From: Pseudomonas canadensis
GTDB taxonomy: Bacteria > Pseudomonadota > Gammaproteobacteria > Pseudomonadales > Pseudomonadaceae
DNA: 64,000 bases
Direction of reading: 5' to 3'
Assembly (NCBI RefSeq): GCF_000503215.1
Contig: NZ_AYTD01000016.1
Location: 186,001 to 250,000, forward strand
In this document: in pieces, positions 15,873 to 24,830 of the stretch
Numbering within the stretch: position 1 is the stretch's first letter
Layout of the letters: every line of letters begins with the position of its first letter
Notes under the pieces: generated by a model
What the model saw: only the letters and a program-made list of their open reading frames with translations
Told to the model about the DNA's origin: nothing
Database searches by the model: none
Program-made: the position numbers and the translations under genes

Positions 15873-18479
15873 ATGCACGAACAATATCAGCCCCGTGAAA
15901 TAGAAAATGCCGCCCAAACCTTCTGGGACGAGCAAAAGTCCTTTGAAGTCAGTGAACAGCCAGGCAAGGAGACTTTCTATTGCCTATCGATGTTCCCTTA
16001 CCCCAGCGGCAAGCTACACATGGGGCACGTGCGTAACTACACCATCGGCGACGTGATTTCCCGCTACCAGCGCATGCAAGGCAAGAACGTCCTGCAACCC
16101 ATGGGTTGGGACGCCTTCGGCATGCCGGCGGAAAACGCCGCGATGAAAAACAACGTAGCCCCCGCCAAGTGGACCTACGAAAACATCGCCTACATGAAGA
16201 CCCAACTGCGCAGCCTGGGCCTCGCGGTGGACTGGTCCCGCGAAGTGACCACCTGCAAGCCGGACTACTACCGCTGGGAACAATGGCTGTTCACGCGCCT
16301 GTTCGAAAAAGGTGTGATCTACAAGAAGAGCGGCACCGTGAACTGGGATCCGTTGGACCAGACCGTACTGGCCAACGAGCAAGTGATCGACGGTCGCGGC
16401 TGGCGCTCCGGCGCGCTGATCGAAAAGCGCGAAATCCCGATGTACTACTTCAAGATCACCGCCTACGCGGATGAGCTCTTGTCGAGCCTCGACGATTTGC
16501 CGGGCTGGCCTGAACAGGTCAAGACCATGCAGCGCAACTGGATCGGCAAATCCAAGGGCATGGAAGTGCAGTTCCCGTACAACGTCGATTCGATCGGCGA
16601 AGCGGGCGCACTCAAAGTCTTCACTACCCGTCCGGACACTTTAATGGGAGCGACCTACGTCGCTGTGGCCGCCGAGCACCCGCTGGCCACCCAGGCCGCA
16701 CAGAACAATCCTGAACTGCAGGCGTTCATCGCTGAATGCAAAGGCGGCAGCGTGGCTGAAGCCGACGTCGCCACCCAGGAGAAAAAAGGTCTGCCGACCG
16801 GCCTGTTCGTCGAACACCCCCTGACCGGCGAGAAGCTGCCGGTGTGGGTCGCCAACTACGTGCTGATGCACTACGGCGATGGCGCCGTAATGGCAGTGCC
16901 GGCTCACGACGAGCGCGATTTCGAATTCGCCACCAAGTACAGCCTGCCGATCAAATCCGTTGTGCGCACCAGCTCGGGCGATACCAACCCGGCCCCGTGG
17001 CAAGACGCCTATGGCGAGCACGGTGAGCTGATCAATTCCGGCGAGTTTGATGGCCTGGACTTCCAAGGCGCCTTCGACGCCATCGAAGTCGCCTTGATCA
17101 AGAAAAACCTCGGCGCCTCGCGCACCCAGTTCCGCCTGCGCGACTGGGGCATCAGCCGCCAGCGCTACTGGGGCTGCCCGATCCCGATCATCCACTGCGA
17201 AAGCTGTGGCGACGTGCCAGTACCGGAAGACCAACTGCCAGTCGTCCTGCCGGAAGACGTGGTGCCGGACGGCGCCGGTTCGCCCTTGGCGCGCATGCCC
17301 GAGTTCTACGAATGCAGCTGCCCGAAATGCGGCCAGCCTGCCAAGCGTGAAACCGACACCATGGACACCTTTGTCGAGTCCTCGTGGTACTACGCCCGCT
17401 ACGCCTCGCCGCACTATGAGGGCGGCCTGGTAGAAAAATCCGCGGCTGACCACTGGCTGCCGGTGGACCAGTACATCGGCGGTATCGAACACGCCATCCT
17501 TCACCTGCTGTACGCGCGCTTCTTCCACAAGCTGATGCGTGATGAAGGCCTGGTGAGCTCCGATGAGCCGTTCAAGAACCTGCTGACCCAGGGCATGGTG
17601 GTCGCCGAGACTTACTATCGCCGTGAAGCCAACGGTGCCTACACCTGGTTCAACCCGGCTGACGTGGAGCTTGAGCGCGACAGCAAAGCCAAGGTCATCA
17701 GCGCCAAGCTGATCGCCGACGGCCTGCCGGTGGAAATCGGTGGCACCGAGAAGATGGCCAAGTCGAAGAACAACGGCGTTGACCCACAGTCGATGATCGA
17801 TCAGTTCGGCGCAGACACCTGCCGCCTGTTCATGATGTTCGCCTCGCCGCCTGACATGAGCGCCGAATGGTCCGACTCCGGCGTCGAAGGCTCGCACCGC
17901 TTCCTCAAGCGCGTCTGGCGCTTGGCGCACGCCCACATCAGCCTGGGCCTGCCGGGCAAGCTGGACGTGGCCGCCTTGAGCGACGAGCAGAAACTGATTC
18001 GCCGCAGCACCCACCTGGCCATCAAGCAAGCCAGCCAGGACGTGGGCCAAAACCACAAGTTCAACACCGCCATCGCCCAGGTGATGACGCTGATGAACGT
18101 GCTGGAAAAAGCGCCACAAGCCACCGAACAGGATCGCGCACTGGTACAGGAAGGCCTGGAAACGGTCACCCTGCTGCTGGCACCGATCACGCCGCACATC
18201 AGCCACGACCTGTGGAACCGCCTGGGCCACAGCGACGCCGTCATCGATGCGCGCTGGCCGGTGCAGGATGACAGCGCCCTGGTACAGGACACGCTGCAAC
18301 TGGTAATCCAGGTCAACGGTAAACTGCGTGGCCAGATCGACATGCCGGCCACGGCCAGCCGCGAAGACGTCGAGGCTGCTGCCCGCGTCAACGAGAACGT
18401 GCTGCGCTTTACCGAAGGCCTGACGATCCGCAAAGTGATCGTGGTGCCTGGCAAACTGGTCAATATCGTCGCTAGCTAA
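15873..18479 (+). CDS. leuS: Leucyl-tRNA synthetase
   Basis: The class I synthetase charges tRNA-Leu. The 868-residue product has the HIGH variant HMGH (PYPSGKLHMGHVRNYTIGD), the CP1 editing domain with the threonine-rich TTRPDTLMGATYVAVA, a zinc-like cysteine segment (CESCGD and CSCPKCGQ), and KMSKS as EKMAKSKNNGVDP. The frame is open for 500 bases upstream, but family alignment places the start at ATG 15873 (MHEQYQPREIE). A 261-base leader without a gene separates it from the divergent gene; no classical leader peptide was identified there. lptE follows. Confidence 0.98.
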   Translation: MHEQYQPREIENAAQTFWDEQKSFEVSEQPGKETFYCLSMFPYPSGKLHMGHVRNYTIGDVISRYQRMQGKNVLQPMGWDAFGMPAENAAMKNNVAPAKWTYENIAYMKTQLRSLGLAVDWSREVTTCKPDYYRWEQWLFTRLFEKGVIYKKSGTVNWDPLDQTVLANEQVIDGRGWRSGALIEKREIPMYYFKITAYADELLSSLDDLPGWPEQVKTMQRNWIGKSKGMEVQFPYNVDSIGEAGALKVFTTRPDTLMGATYVAVAAEHPLATQAAQNNPELQAFIAECKGGSVAEADVATQEKKGLPTGLFVEHPLTGEKLPVWVANYVLMHYGDGAVMAVPAHDERDFEFATKYSLPIKSVVRTSSGDTNPAPWQDAYGEHGELINSGEFDGLDFQGAFDAIEVALIKKNLGASRTQFRLRDWGISRQRYWGCPIPIIHCESCGDVPVPEDQLPVVLPEDVVPDGAGSPLARMPEFYECSCPKCGQPAKRETDTMDTFVESSWYYARYASPHYEGGLVEKSAADHWLPVDQYIGGIEHAILHLLYARFFHKLMRDEGLVSSDEPFKNLLTQGMVVAETYYRREANGAYTWFNPADVELERDSKAKVISAKLIADGLPVEIGGTEKMAKSKNNGVDPQSMIDQFGADTCRLFMMFASPPDMSAEWSDSGVEGSHRFLKRVWRLAHAHISLGLPGKLDVAALSDEQKLIRRSTHLAIKQASQDVGQNHKFNTAIAQVMTLMNVLEKAPQATEQDRALVQEGLETVTLLLAPITPHISHDLWNRLGHSDAVIDARWPVQDDSALVQDTLQLVIQVNGKLRGQIDMPATASREDVEAAARVNENVLRFTEGLTIRKVIVVPGKLVNIVAS

Positions 18480-18487
18480 TCGGATCG

Positions 18488-18511
18488 GGCGCAGGGTTCT
18501 AACCCTGCGCC
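18488..18511 (+). other. Perfect hairpin between leuS and lptE
   Basis: GGCGCAGGGTT and AACCCTGCGCC form an 11-bp perfect stem with a 2-base spacer, nine bases after the leuS stop. There is no T-run after it, so it may act in transcript processing or stability rather than as a classical terminator. Confidence 0.55.
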
Positions 18512-18567
18512 GAACAAAGCCTTCAGGGCCTCGATAAGGCCCACATGGTTTCAAGGGGAGCAACAAA

Positions 18568-19173
18568 ATGATCAAACGCAATTTGCTGGTGATGGGCCTT
18601 GCCGTGCTGCTGAGCGCTTGCGGCTTCCAGCTGCGCGGCACCGGCACCAACGACCTGGCGATCAAGGAACTGGACGTCAGCGCCCGCAATGCCTACGGCG
18701 AAACCGTGACGCAGTTGCGCCAGGTTCTGGAAAACAGCGGCGTGCACGTCTATACCGGCGCGACGTACAAACTGTTCCTGGTAGACGAGAGAGAAACCCA
18801 GCGTAACCTGAGCTACGCCAGCGCCGGGCGTGCATCCGACGTCGAGCTGAGCACCGAATTGAGCTTTCAAATCCAGGGTCGCGACCATCTGCCGTTGATG
18901 GGTGACAAGATCCAGGTCCAGAAGGTCGTGAGCCACGATGGCAACAACCTGGTGGGCTCGGACTCGGAAATCGTCCAGGTGCGCAAGGAAATGCGTCGCG
19001 AGCTGGTTCAGCGCATGATCCTGCGTCTGCAACTGCTGACGCCGGTGCAATTGGAAGCCCTGCAGCAACAAGCTGACAACAAGGCCAAGGCCGATGCTGA
19101 CGCGCTGAAAGCCGCCAAAGAGTACGAAGACAACACACCGAAACAATCGCCTGTTGAAGTTCCTGTCGAGTAA
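18568..19173 (+). CDS. lptE: LPS-assembly lipoprotein LptE
   Basis: The outer-membrane lipoprotein plugs the LptD barrel and helps insert LPS. The 201-residue precursor has a lipoprotein signal ending LLSAC-GFQLRGTG, which is the LptE hallmark. A conserved core follows (LPLMGDKIQVQKVVSHDGN) and the C-terminus is alanine/lysine-rich. The ATG follows AAGGGGAG. It lies between leuS and holA, the conserved gammaproteobacterial order. Confidence 0.95.
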   Translation: MIKRNLLVMGLAVLLSACGFQLRGTGTNDLAIKELDVSARNAYGETVTQLRQVLENSGVHVYTGATYKLFLVDERETQRNLSYASAGRASDVELSTELSFQIQGRDHLPLMGDKIQVQKVVSHDGNNLVGSDSEIVQVRKEMRRELVQRMILRLQLLTPVQLEALQQQADNKAKADADALKAAKEYEDNTPKQSPVEVPVE

Positions 19174-19178
19174 GCCAG

Positions 19179-19201
19179 ACGGGGCGCCCCAAGCGCCCCG
19201 T
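19179..19201 (+). other. Perfect hairpin between lptE and holA
   Basis: ACGGGGCGC and GCGCCCCGT flank a 5-base loop just after the lptE stop. The holA ATG follows only 12 bases on, so the structure is in position to affect ribosome access to holA. No T-run is present. Confidence 0.55.
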
Positions 19202-19212
19202 TCGCCCTGCCT

Positions 19213-20250
19213 ATGAAACTTGCTCCCGCCCAACTCGCCAAACACCTGCAAGGTGGCCTTGCGCCTGTCTACATCGTCAGCGGTGATGACCCGCTGCTGT
19301 GCCAGGAAGCCGCCGACGCCATCCGCACGGCTGCACGTCAGCAAGGCTTCGACGAACGCCAGGTCTTCAGCGCCGACGCCAGCTTCGACTGGGGCACGCT
19401 GCTGCAAGCTGGCGCGAGCATGTCGCTGTTTGCCGAGAAACGCTTGCTGGAGCTGCGCCTGCCTTCGGGCAAGCCGGGCGACAAAGGTGCCGCCGCCCTG
19501 ATGGAGTACTGCTCGCGACCGGCCGAAGACACGGTGCTGTTGATCAGCCTGCCCAAGCTCGACGGCAGCGCGCAGAAAACCAAATGGGGCAAGGCCCTGG
19601 TGGAAGGGGCGCAAACCCAGTTCATCCAGATCTGGCCAGTGGACAGCAACCAGTTGCCGCAATGGATACGCCAGCGCCTGTCCCAATCGGGGCTGTCGGC
19701 GACCCAGGACGCAGTGGAGCTGATCGCGGCTCGGGTCGAAGGCAACTTGCTGGCCGCCGCCCAAGAGATCGAAAAGCTCAAGCTGATGGCCGAAGACGGG
19801 CAGATTACCGTCGAGACCGTCCAGGGCGCCGTGGCGGATAGTGCGCGCTTTGATGTGTTCGGGCTGGTGGATGCGATCCTCAATGGCGAACCCGCCCACG
19901 CCCTGCGCATGCTCGAAGGCCTGCGCGGTGAAGGCGTGGAGCCTCCGGTGATTCTCTGGGCCCTGGCCAGGGAACTGCGCGTACTGGCCAATATTGCCCT
20001 GCAATACAGCCAGGGCACGCCGTTGGACAAGGCCTTCAGCCAAGCCCGACCGCCGGTTTGGGACAAGCGCAAACCGCTGATGAGCAAAGCGCTGCAACGG
20101 CACTCTGCACAACGCTGGGCGCAGCTCTTGCTGGAAGCGCAGCGCATCGACGCACAGATCAAAGGCCAGGCGGCCGGTTCGCCGTGGATGAGCCTGAGCC
20201 GTTTGTCGCTGCTGATGGCCGGCCAGCGCCTGACCCTTCCCGCCGAGTAA
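19213..20250 (+). CDS. holA: DNA polymerase III delta subunit
   Basis: HolA is the clamp-loader subunit that opens the beta clamp. The 345-residue length is standard. The N-terminus (MKLAPAQLAKHLQGGLAPVYIVSGDDPLLCQEAADAI) and the central FDVFGLVDAILNGEPAHALRMLEGLRGEG segment are typical. It follows lptE by 39 bases with a hairpin between them. Confidence 0.95.
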   Translation: MKLAPAQLAKHLQGGLAPVYIVSGDDPLLCQEAADAIRTAARQQGFDERQVFSADASFDWGTLLQAGASMSLFAEKRLLELRLPSGKPGDKGAAALMEYCSRPAEDTVLLISLPKLDGSAQKTKWGKALVEGAQTQFIQIWPVDSNQLPQWIRQRLSQSGLSATQDAVELIAARVEGNLLAAAQEIEKLKLMAEDGQITVETVQGAVADSARFDVFGLVDAILNGEPAHALRMLEGLRGEGVEPPVILWALARELRVLANIALQYSQGTPLDKAFSQARPPVWDKRKPLMSKALQRHSAQRWAQLLLEAQRIDAQIKGQAAGSPWMSLSRLSLLMAGQRLTLPAE

Positions 20251-20261
20251 CCACCGCTCTC

Positions 20262-20345
20262 TGTAGGAGCCGGCTTGGCGGCGATGGGGCCGTTGACGGT
20301 AACGGTGATCCCAAGACCGCCATCGCCGGCAAGCCGGCTCCTACA
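20262..20345. repeat. REP doublet (REPIN)
   Basis: TGTAGGAGCCGGCTTGGCGGCGATGG pairs with CCATCGCCGGCAAGCCGGCTCCTACA across a short spacer. It lies between holA and arfA. Confidence 0.9.
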
Positions 20346-20444
20346 GGTGATGTGTGACCTTCCTACCTATCGCCGGGCTTTACAGCAGTCCAACATCGGC
20401 AGATGATTTGCACCGCTCCATCCCACCTATCGAGAGTAACGACC

Positions 20445-20609
20445 ATGAGCAAAAAGCCATCCAAGCATGGCCCCAACAAGGCCAAATCCATCATCGCCCA
20501 GCCACTGTTCCGCAGCCGTCAGGAACGCGCCGGCAAGGGCAAAGGCAGCTACCGCCGCGAAGCCTTCCAGTCTAATAGCTGGGAGGCTTCTTACTTTCTG
20601 GCTGCCTGA
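20445..20609 (+). CDS. arfA: Alternative ribosome-rescue factor ArfA
   Basis: The 54-residue basic protein (MSKKPSKHGPNKAKSIIAQPLFRSRQERAGKGKGSYRREAF..SWEAS) matches ArfA through the GKGSYxR core and the N/SWEAS element. ArfA recruits RF2 to ribosomes stalled on nonstop mRNA when tmRNA fails. In E. coli the message is itself truncated at a hairpin, so the protein accumulates only if tmRNA is limiting. Here a hairpin overlaps the stop codon (see the separate entry). The ATG at 20445 follows a GAGAG stretch; the open frame starts earlier at 20403 but that part is not family-like. Confidence 0.88.
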   Translation: MSKKPSKHGPNKAKSIIAQPLFRSRQERAGKGKGSYRREAFQSNSWEASYFLAA

Positions 20610-20625
20610 AGGCAAGCGCCCCTCC
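20581..20625 (+). other. Hairpin spanning the arfA stop codon
   Basis: TGCC-TGAA-GGCA (20603-20614) places the TGA stop in a tetraloop; an outer pairing of GGAGG (20582-20586) with CCTCC (20621-20625) could enclose it. A stem at this position would fit the nonstop autoregulation known for arfA, but that is an inference. Confidence 0.4.
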
Positions 20626-20670
20626 GACATGATAAGGTCTGCACCTGATTTGTAATCCCTGGACCTGTGC

Positions 20671-21996
20671 ATGCCCTCTAGTCTTTCCCGTCGTTGGCAC
20701 CTTCGCCAATTGATCGCTGCCTCCAGCCTCATTCTGCTCGTCGCCTGCGCGGAAAAACCCACTGCCGCCGACGCTCAACCCCTGCCCAAGCTCCAGACCG
20801 CCCCTGTGGTAGCGCCCGCTGTTGTGGCCCCGCTGGCGGTGGATAATCTGGACATCCAGCCGACCCAGACCTTTGCCGAATGGCAGGCTGGCTTCCGTGT
20901 GCAAGCCCTGCAGGCCGGCATCACCGCCGCTGTATTCGATAACGCCTTCGCCAATGTCACCCCCGACATGGCAGTGATCCGTGCCGACCGCAGCCAGCCG
21001 GAGTTTTCCCGCCCGGTGTGGGAATACCTCGACGGCGCCCTCTCGCCGCTGCGCGTGCGTAACGGCCAGGCGCTGCTGATCAAGTACGCCGATACCCTGC
21101 AAAGCATCGAACAACGTTATGGCGTTGACCGCCAGGCGCTGGTATCGGTATGGGGCATGGAGAGCAACTTCGGCCAGTTCCAAGGCAATAACTCGGTGAT
21201 CCGTTCCCTGGCGACCCTCGCTTACGAAGGGCGTCGCCCGGCATTCGCCCAGGCGCAATTGCTGGCCGCGTTGCAAATCATCCAGCACGGCGATATCCAG
21301 GCCGACCAGATGAAAGGCTCCTGGGCCGGCGCCATGGGCCAGACCCAATTTATCCCGACCACCTACAACACCCACGCCGTGGACTTCGACGGCGACGGTC
21401 GCCGCGATATCTGGAACAGCCCGGCTGACGCCCTCGCCTCCACCGCGCACTACCTGCAGAGCTCCGGCTGGCAGAAAGGCCAGCCATGGGGCTTTGAGGT
21501 GAAACAACTGCCGGCGAACTTCGATTACGCGCTGGCCGATGGTGGCATCCGCAAAACCGTTGCCGAGTGGATGAAACTCGGTATTCAGCTGCCCTTTGGC
21601 GCGAGCATGCCGCCGAACGTCGACCAACTGTCCGCCGCTCTGCTACTGCCCGCAGGTTATCGTGGCCCGGCGTTCCTGGTGCTGGATAACTTCCGTGCGA
21701 TCCTCAAGTACAACAACTCGTCGTCCTACGCCTTGGCGGTCGGCCTGTTGTCGGAACGTTTCGGTGGTGGTGGTGTGATTCGTGGCGATTGGCCGAAGGA
21801 TGAGCGGCCATTGAGCCGCTCGCAGCGTATCGACCTGCAGACGGCCTTGAGTGCCAATGGCTATGACGCGGGCAACCCGGATGGGATTATCGGCGCCAAT
21901 ACGCGCAAGGCGATTCGTGCGGCGCAGCAGGCGCTGGGCTGGCCGGCGGATGGGTATCCGACGGTGAAGTTGCTGGAGTCGCTGCAGAACCGTTAG
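20671..21996 (+). CDS. Lytic murein transglycosylase, SltB/MltB type with peptidoglycan-binding domain
   Basis: The 441-residue lipoprotein has a signal ending LILLVAC-AEKP. The family-3 transglycosylase domain follows (about 70-360), with the catalytic Glu in VSVWGMESNFGQFQGNNSVIRSLATLAY and GSWAGAMGQTQFIPTTY. A PG_binding_1 domain closes the protein (LSRSQRIDLQTALSANGYDAGNPDGIIGANTRKAIRAAQ). It cleaves peptidoglycan to 1,6-anhydro products in the periplasm. Position suggests the SltB3 ortholog of P. aeruginosa (from memory). Confidence 0.92.
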   Translation: MPSSLSRRWHLRQLIAASSLILLVACAEKPTAADAQPLPKLQTAPVVAPAVVAPLAVDNLDIQPTQTFAEWQAGFRVQALQAGITAAVFDNAFANVTPDMAVIRADRSQPEFSRPVWEYLDGALSPLRVRNGQALLIKYADTLQSIEQRYGVDRQALVSVWGMESNFGQFQGNNSVIRSLATLAYEGRRPAFAQAQLLAALQIIQHGDIQADQMKGSWAGAMGQTQFIPTTYNTHAVDFDGDGRRDIWNSPADALASTAHYLQSSGWQKGQPWGFEVKQLPANFDYALADGGIRKTVAEWMKLGIQLPFGASMPPNVDQLSAALLLPAGYRGPAFLVLDNFRAILKYNNSSSYALAVGLLSERFGGGGVIRGDWPKDERPLSRSQRIDLQTALSANGYDAGNPDGIIGANTRKAIRAAQQALGWPADGYPTVKLLESLQNR

Positions 21997-22012
21997 ATCG
22001 GCTTATGGCTGC

Positions 22013-22109
22013 TACCGCTTTCGCGAGCAAGCCCGCTCCCACATTTGACCGAGTACATACATTTGGAATGCGGTTGAATGTGGGAACGGGCTTGCTCGCG
22101 AAGGCGGTT
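22013..22109. repeat. REP-type inverted pair, GCGAGCAAGCCCGCTCCCACAT class
   Basis: TTCGCGAGCAAGCCCGCTCCCACATT at about 22020-22045 is inverted as AATGTGGGAACGGGCTTGCTCGCGAA at 22077-22102. The core sequence differs from the TGTAGGAGC class, so two REP families are present in the window. It separates convergent genes. Confidence 0.85.
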
Positions 22110-22126
22110 TAACGGGCGACAACAGG

Positions 22127-23056
22127 CTACGGCTTTAACACTACATCCTGCTCCAACACCAACTGCTGCTCCCCCGCATCCAGCCGTACCAACGCACCCA
22201 TCGGCAGCGTCAGGTTCGGATCGCAATGCCCACTGCGCCAGCCGGACAGCACCGGAATGCGCAACGGTTCGAAGGTCTGCTTGAGCAGGCGCTCCAGCGC
22301 GGCACTGTCCACACCCGCCACATCCCCGACCAGCACACCGGCCACCTGCGCCAGCTTGCCCGCCAGGCGCAGGTGCGTCAGCAGTCGGTCAATGCGGTAG
22401 ATCGGCTCGTTGACGTCTTCGATCAGCAGGATGATGCCTTCGGCGTCGATCTCAAAAGGCGTGCCCATGACTGCCGCGATCATCGACAGGTTGCCACCCA
22501 GCAGACGCCCGCAGGCGATACCCGGTTCGATAGTGGTCAGCGGGTAGGCTGCGGGGTGCGCCAGTACGCTGCCAGCACCCAACTGGCCACGAAGCATGCT
22601 GAACAATGAAGACTCGGTAGGTGGCTGCGTGTCCCCCAACAGGTCGGCGTTGAGCATCGGACCGTGGAAGGTCACGAAACCGGCGTAGCGACTGATGGCC
22701 AGGTGCAACGCGGTGATGTCGCTGTAGCCTACGAATGGCTTGGGGTTGGCGCGCAGCAGGCCGAAGTCCAGGCTATCGAGCAGGCGTGGCGTGCCGTAGC
22801 CGCCGCGCAGGCAGAAGATGGCGTCGATGTCAGGGTTGGCAAAGGCGTTGTGCAGGTCGTTGAGGCGGGTTTTATCGCTGCCGGCGAGGTAGCCGTCGCG
22901 TTCATAGACGCCGGGGAAGATTCGCAGGTCGTAGCCGCGAGTGCGCATCCACTGGCCGGCTTTTTCGACGTCCAGGGTGGCGGGGCCGGCGGGGGCGATC
23001 AAGGCGATGGTGCCTTCGCTGCGAAGGGCAGGTACTGCAGCGGTCAGTTGAGTCAT
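22127..23056 (-). CDS. ldcA: L,D-carboxypeptidase LdcA (S66 family)
   Basis: The cytoplasmic serine peptidase removes D-Ala from recycled L-Ala-D-Glu-mDAP-D-Ala tetrapeptides. The 309 residues show IALIAPAG near the N-terminus, RGGYGTPRLLD, the nucleophile Ser in VGYSDITALHLA, Glu in LLIEDVNEPIYRIDRLLTHLR, and His in WRSGHCDPNLTLPMG. The length is normal. It stands alone between a REP pair and lipA. Confidence 0.93.
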   Translation of the reverse strand: MTQLTAAVPALRSEGTIALIAPAGPATLDVEKAGQWMRTRGYDLRIFPGVYERDGYLAGSDKTRLNDLHNAFANPDIDAIFCLRGGYGTPRLLDSLDFGLLRANPKPFVGYSDITALHLAISRYAGFVTFHGPMLNADLLGDTQPPTESSLFSMLRGQLGAGSVLAHPAAYPLTTIEPGIACGRLLGGNLSMIAAVMGTPFEIDAEGIILLIEDVNEPIYRIDRLLTHLRLAGKLAQVAGVLVGDVAGVDSAALERLLKQTFEPLRIPVLSGWRSGHCDPNLTLPMGALVRLDAGEQQLVLEQDVVLKP

Positions 23057-23121
23057 CCGTGGTTCTCATCAGTTGATGGGGCCGCTTCGCAGCCCAGCGC
23101 GGGGCAGCCCGCTCACCACAG

Positions 23122-23141
23122 CAAGCCCCTCCCACATTGAG
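23122..23141. repeat. Single degenerate REP half
   Basis: GCAAGCCCCTCCCACATTGA resembles one arm of the REP family ending in CTCCCACAT, but no matching inverted partner is clear in the 98-base gap between lipA and ldcA. It may be a decayed remnant. Confidence 0.35.
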
Positions 23142-23154
23142 GCTGCGGCGCGAC

Positions 23155-24180
23155 TTAAGAAACCAGGCTTGCCTTGACCAGCTTGGCCTGCTCGTCCGCG
23201 TGGTACGAGGAACGTACCAGCGGGCCCGACGCCACGTTCTTGAAGCCCATCTTGTAACCTTCCTCGGCGAACCAGGCGAAGGTGTCCGGGTGCACGAAAC
23301 GCTGCACCGGCAAGTGGCTGCGGGACGGTTGCAGGTACTGGCCCAGGGTCAGCATGTCGATGTCGTGTTCGCGCATGCGCTTCATGACTTCGATGACTTC
23401 TTCGTCAGTCTCGCCCAGGCCCAGCATCAGGCCGGATTTGGTCGGGATGTGCGGCATCATCTGCTTGAATTTCTGCAGCAGGGTCAGCGACCACTGGTAG
23501 TCCGAACCCGGACGCGCAGCCTTGTACAGGCGCGGCACGGTCTCCAGGTTGTGGTTGAACACATCAGGCGGCTCGGCGGCGGTGATTTCCAGCGCCACGT
23601 CCATGCGGCCACGGTAGTCCGGGACCAGGGTTTCGAGCATCACGTTTGGCGACAGTTTGCGGATTTCGCGGATGCAGTCGGCAAAGTGCTGGGCACCGCC
23701 GTCGCGCAGGTCGTCGCGGTCTACCGAGGTGATCACCACGTACTTGAGGCGCAGGTCGGCGATGGCGATGGCCAGGCTTTCCGGCTCGTTGACGTCCAAT
23801 GGCTTCGGACGGCCGTGGCCGACGTCGCAGAACGGGCAACGACGGGTGCAGATGTCACCCATGATCATGAAGGTGGCGGTGCCGCCGGAGAAGCATTCGC
23901 CCAGGTTCGGGCAGGACGCTTCTTCGCACACGCTGTGCAGCTTGTGTTTGCGCAGCAGGGCCTTGATACGGTCGACTTCCGGCGAAACCGGGATGCGCAC
24001 GCGGATCCAGTCAGGTTTCTTCGGCAGTTCGGTGGTCGGAATGATCTTCACCGGGATGCGTGCAACCTTCTCGGCGCCGCGCAGCTTGACGCCGGCTTCC
24101 ACCTTGGCACGCGGGGCCGGGGCCGGACGGTCGGTAACGTCCACCGTCGGGATCATGGTTTGCACTGCATCAGTAGTCAT
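23155..24180 (-). CDS. lipA: Lipoyl synthase
   Basis: This radical-SAM enzyme inserts two sulfurs into octanoyl-protein. The 341 residues contain the auxiliary cluster cysteines (CEEASCPNLGECF) and the radical-SAM CxxxCxxC in ICTRRCPFCDVGHGRP, followed by SVDRDDLRDGGAQHF. It lies three bases after lipB on the same strand, so octanoyl transfer and sulfur insertion are encoded together. Confidence 0.98.
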   Translation of the reverse strand: MTTDAVQTMIPTVDVTDRPAPAPRAKVEAGVKLRGAEKVARIPVKIIPTTELPKKPDWIRVRIPVSPEVDRIKALLRKHKLHSVCEEASCPNLGECFSGGTATFMIMGDICTRRCPFCDVGHGRPKPLDVNEPESLAIAIADLRLKYVVITSVDRDDLRDGGAQHFADCIREIRKLSPNVMLETLVPDYRGRMDVALEITAAEPPDVFNHNLETVPRLYKAARPGSDYQWSLTLLQKFKQMMPHIPTKSGLMLGLGETDEEVIEVMKRMREHDIDMLTLGQYLQPSRSHLPVQRFVHPDTFAWFAEEGYKMGFKNVASGPLVRSSYHADEQAKLVKASLVS

Positions 24181-24182
24181 AA

Positions 24183-24830
24183 TCAGTCGATTCCGCCCGT
24201 AAGGGTCGTCTGCTCAGCATAGTCGAGGTGTTTGACGAGCTGCGCACGCAGCCGGGCACTCACCTCGGCAAATTTAATCGGTGAAGCATGGTCACTCAGT
24301 TGCGTCATCGCCAACCCGGCATAGCCACACGGGTTGATCCGCCGGAACGGGGCCAGGTCCATGTCCACATTCAGGGCCAGGCCATGAAAGGAACAGCCGT
24401 GGCGAATCCGCAGCCCCAGGGAGGCGATTTTCGCGCCGTCGACATACACACCTGGTGCATCGGGCTTGGCCGCGGCGGTCACGCCGTAACTGGCCAACAG
24501 CTCGATCAGGCATGTCTCCATGCGGCTGACCAGGTCGCGTACACCAAACCCCAGCTTGCGCACATCCAGCAACAGGTATGCGACAAGTTGACCCGGGCCA
24601 TGGTAAGTCACTTGGCCACCTCGGTCGACCTGCACAACCGGAATATCACCCGGCAGCAACAGATGCTCGGCCTTGCCGGCCTGGCCCTGGGTGAAGACCG
24701 GCGGGTGCTCCACCAGCCAGATTTCATCGGGGGCCGAGGTGCCGCGTTCATTGGTGAACCGCTGCATGGCGTGCCAGACGGGCTCGTAGTCCATCCGGCC
24801 GAGCTCGCGAAAGCCCAGGACTTGAGACAT
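24183..24830 (-). CDS. lipB: Octanoyltransferase LipB
   Basis: LipB transfers octanoate from ACP to lipoyl domains. The 215-residue product has RGGQVTYHGPGQLVAYLL, the conserved Lys in VDGAKIASLGLRIRHG and the acyl-accepting Cys in HGCSFHGLALNVD. The ATG at 24830 overlaps the stop of the DUF493 gene as TGATG; an in-frame GTG one codon upstream is less likely. Operon order is ybeD-lipB-lipA. Confidence 0.97.
   Translation of the reverse strand: MSQVLGFRELGRMDYEPVWHAMQRFTNERGTSAPDEIWLVEHPPVFTQGQAGKAEHLLLPGDIPVVQVDRGGQVTYHGPGQLVAYLLLDVRKLGFGVRDLVSRMETCLIELLASYGVTAAAKPDAPGVYVDGAKIASLGLRIRHGCSFHGLALNVDMDLAPFRRINPCGYAGLAMTQLSDHASPIKFAEVSARLRAQLVKHLDYAEQTTLTGGID

Noticed and set aside
16641..18689. 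Long minus-strand open frame (682 codons) antisense to leuS
   Set aside because: It is rich in His, Val, Gly and Gln runs typical of the complement of GC-rich coding DNA and lies wholly opposite a certain gene.
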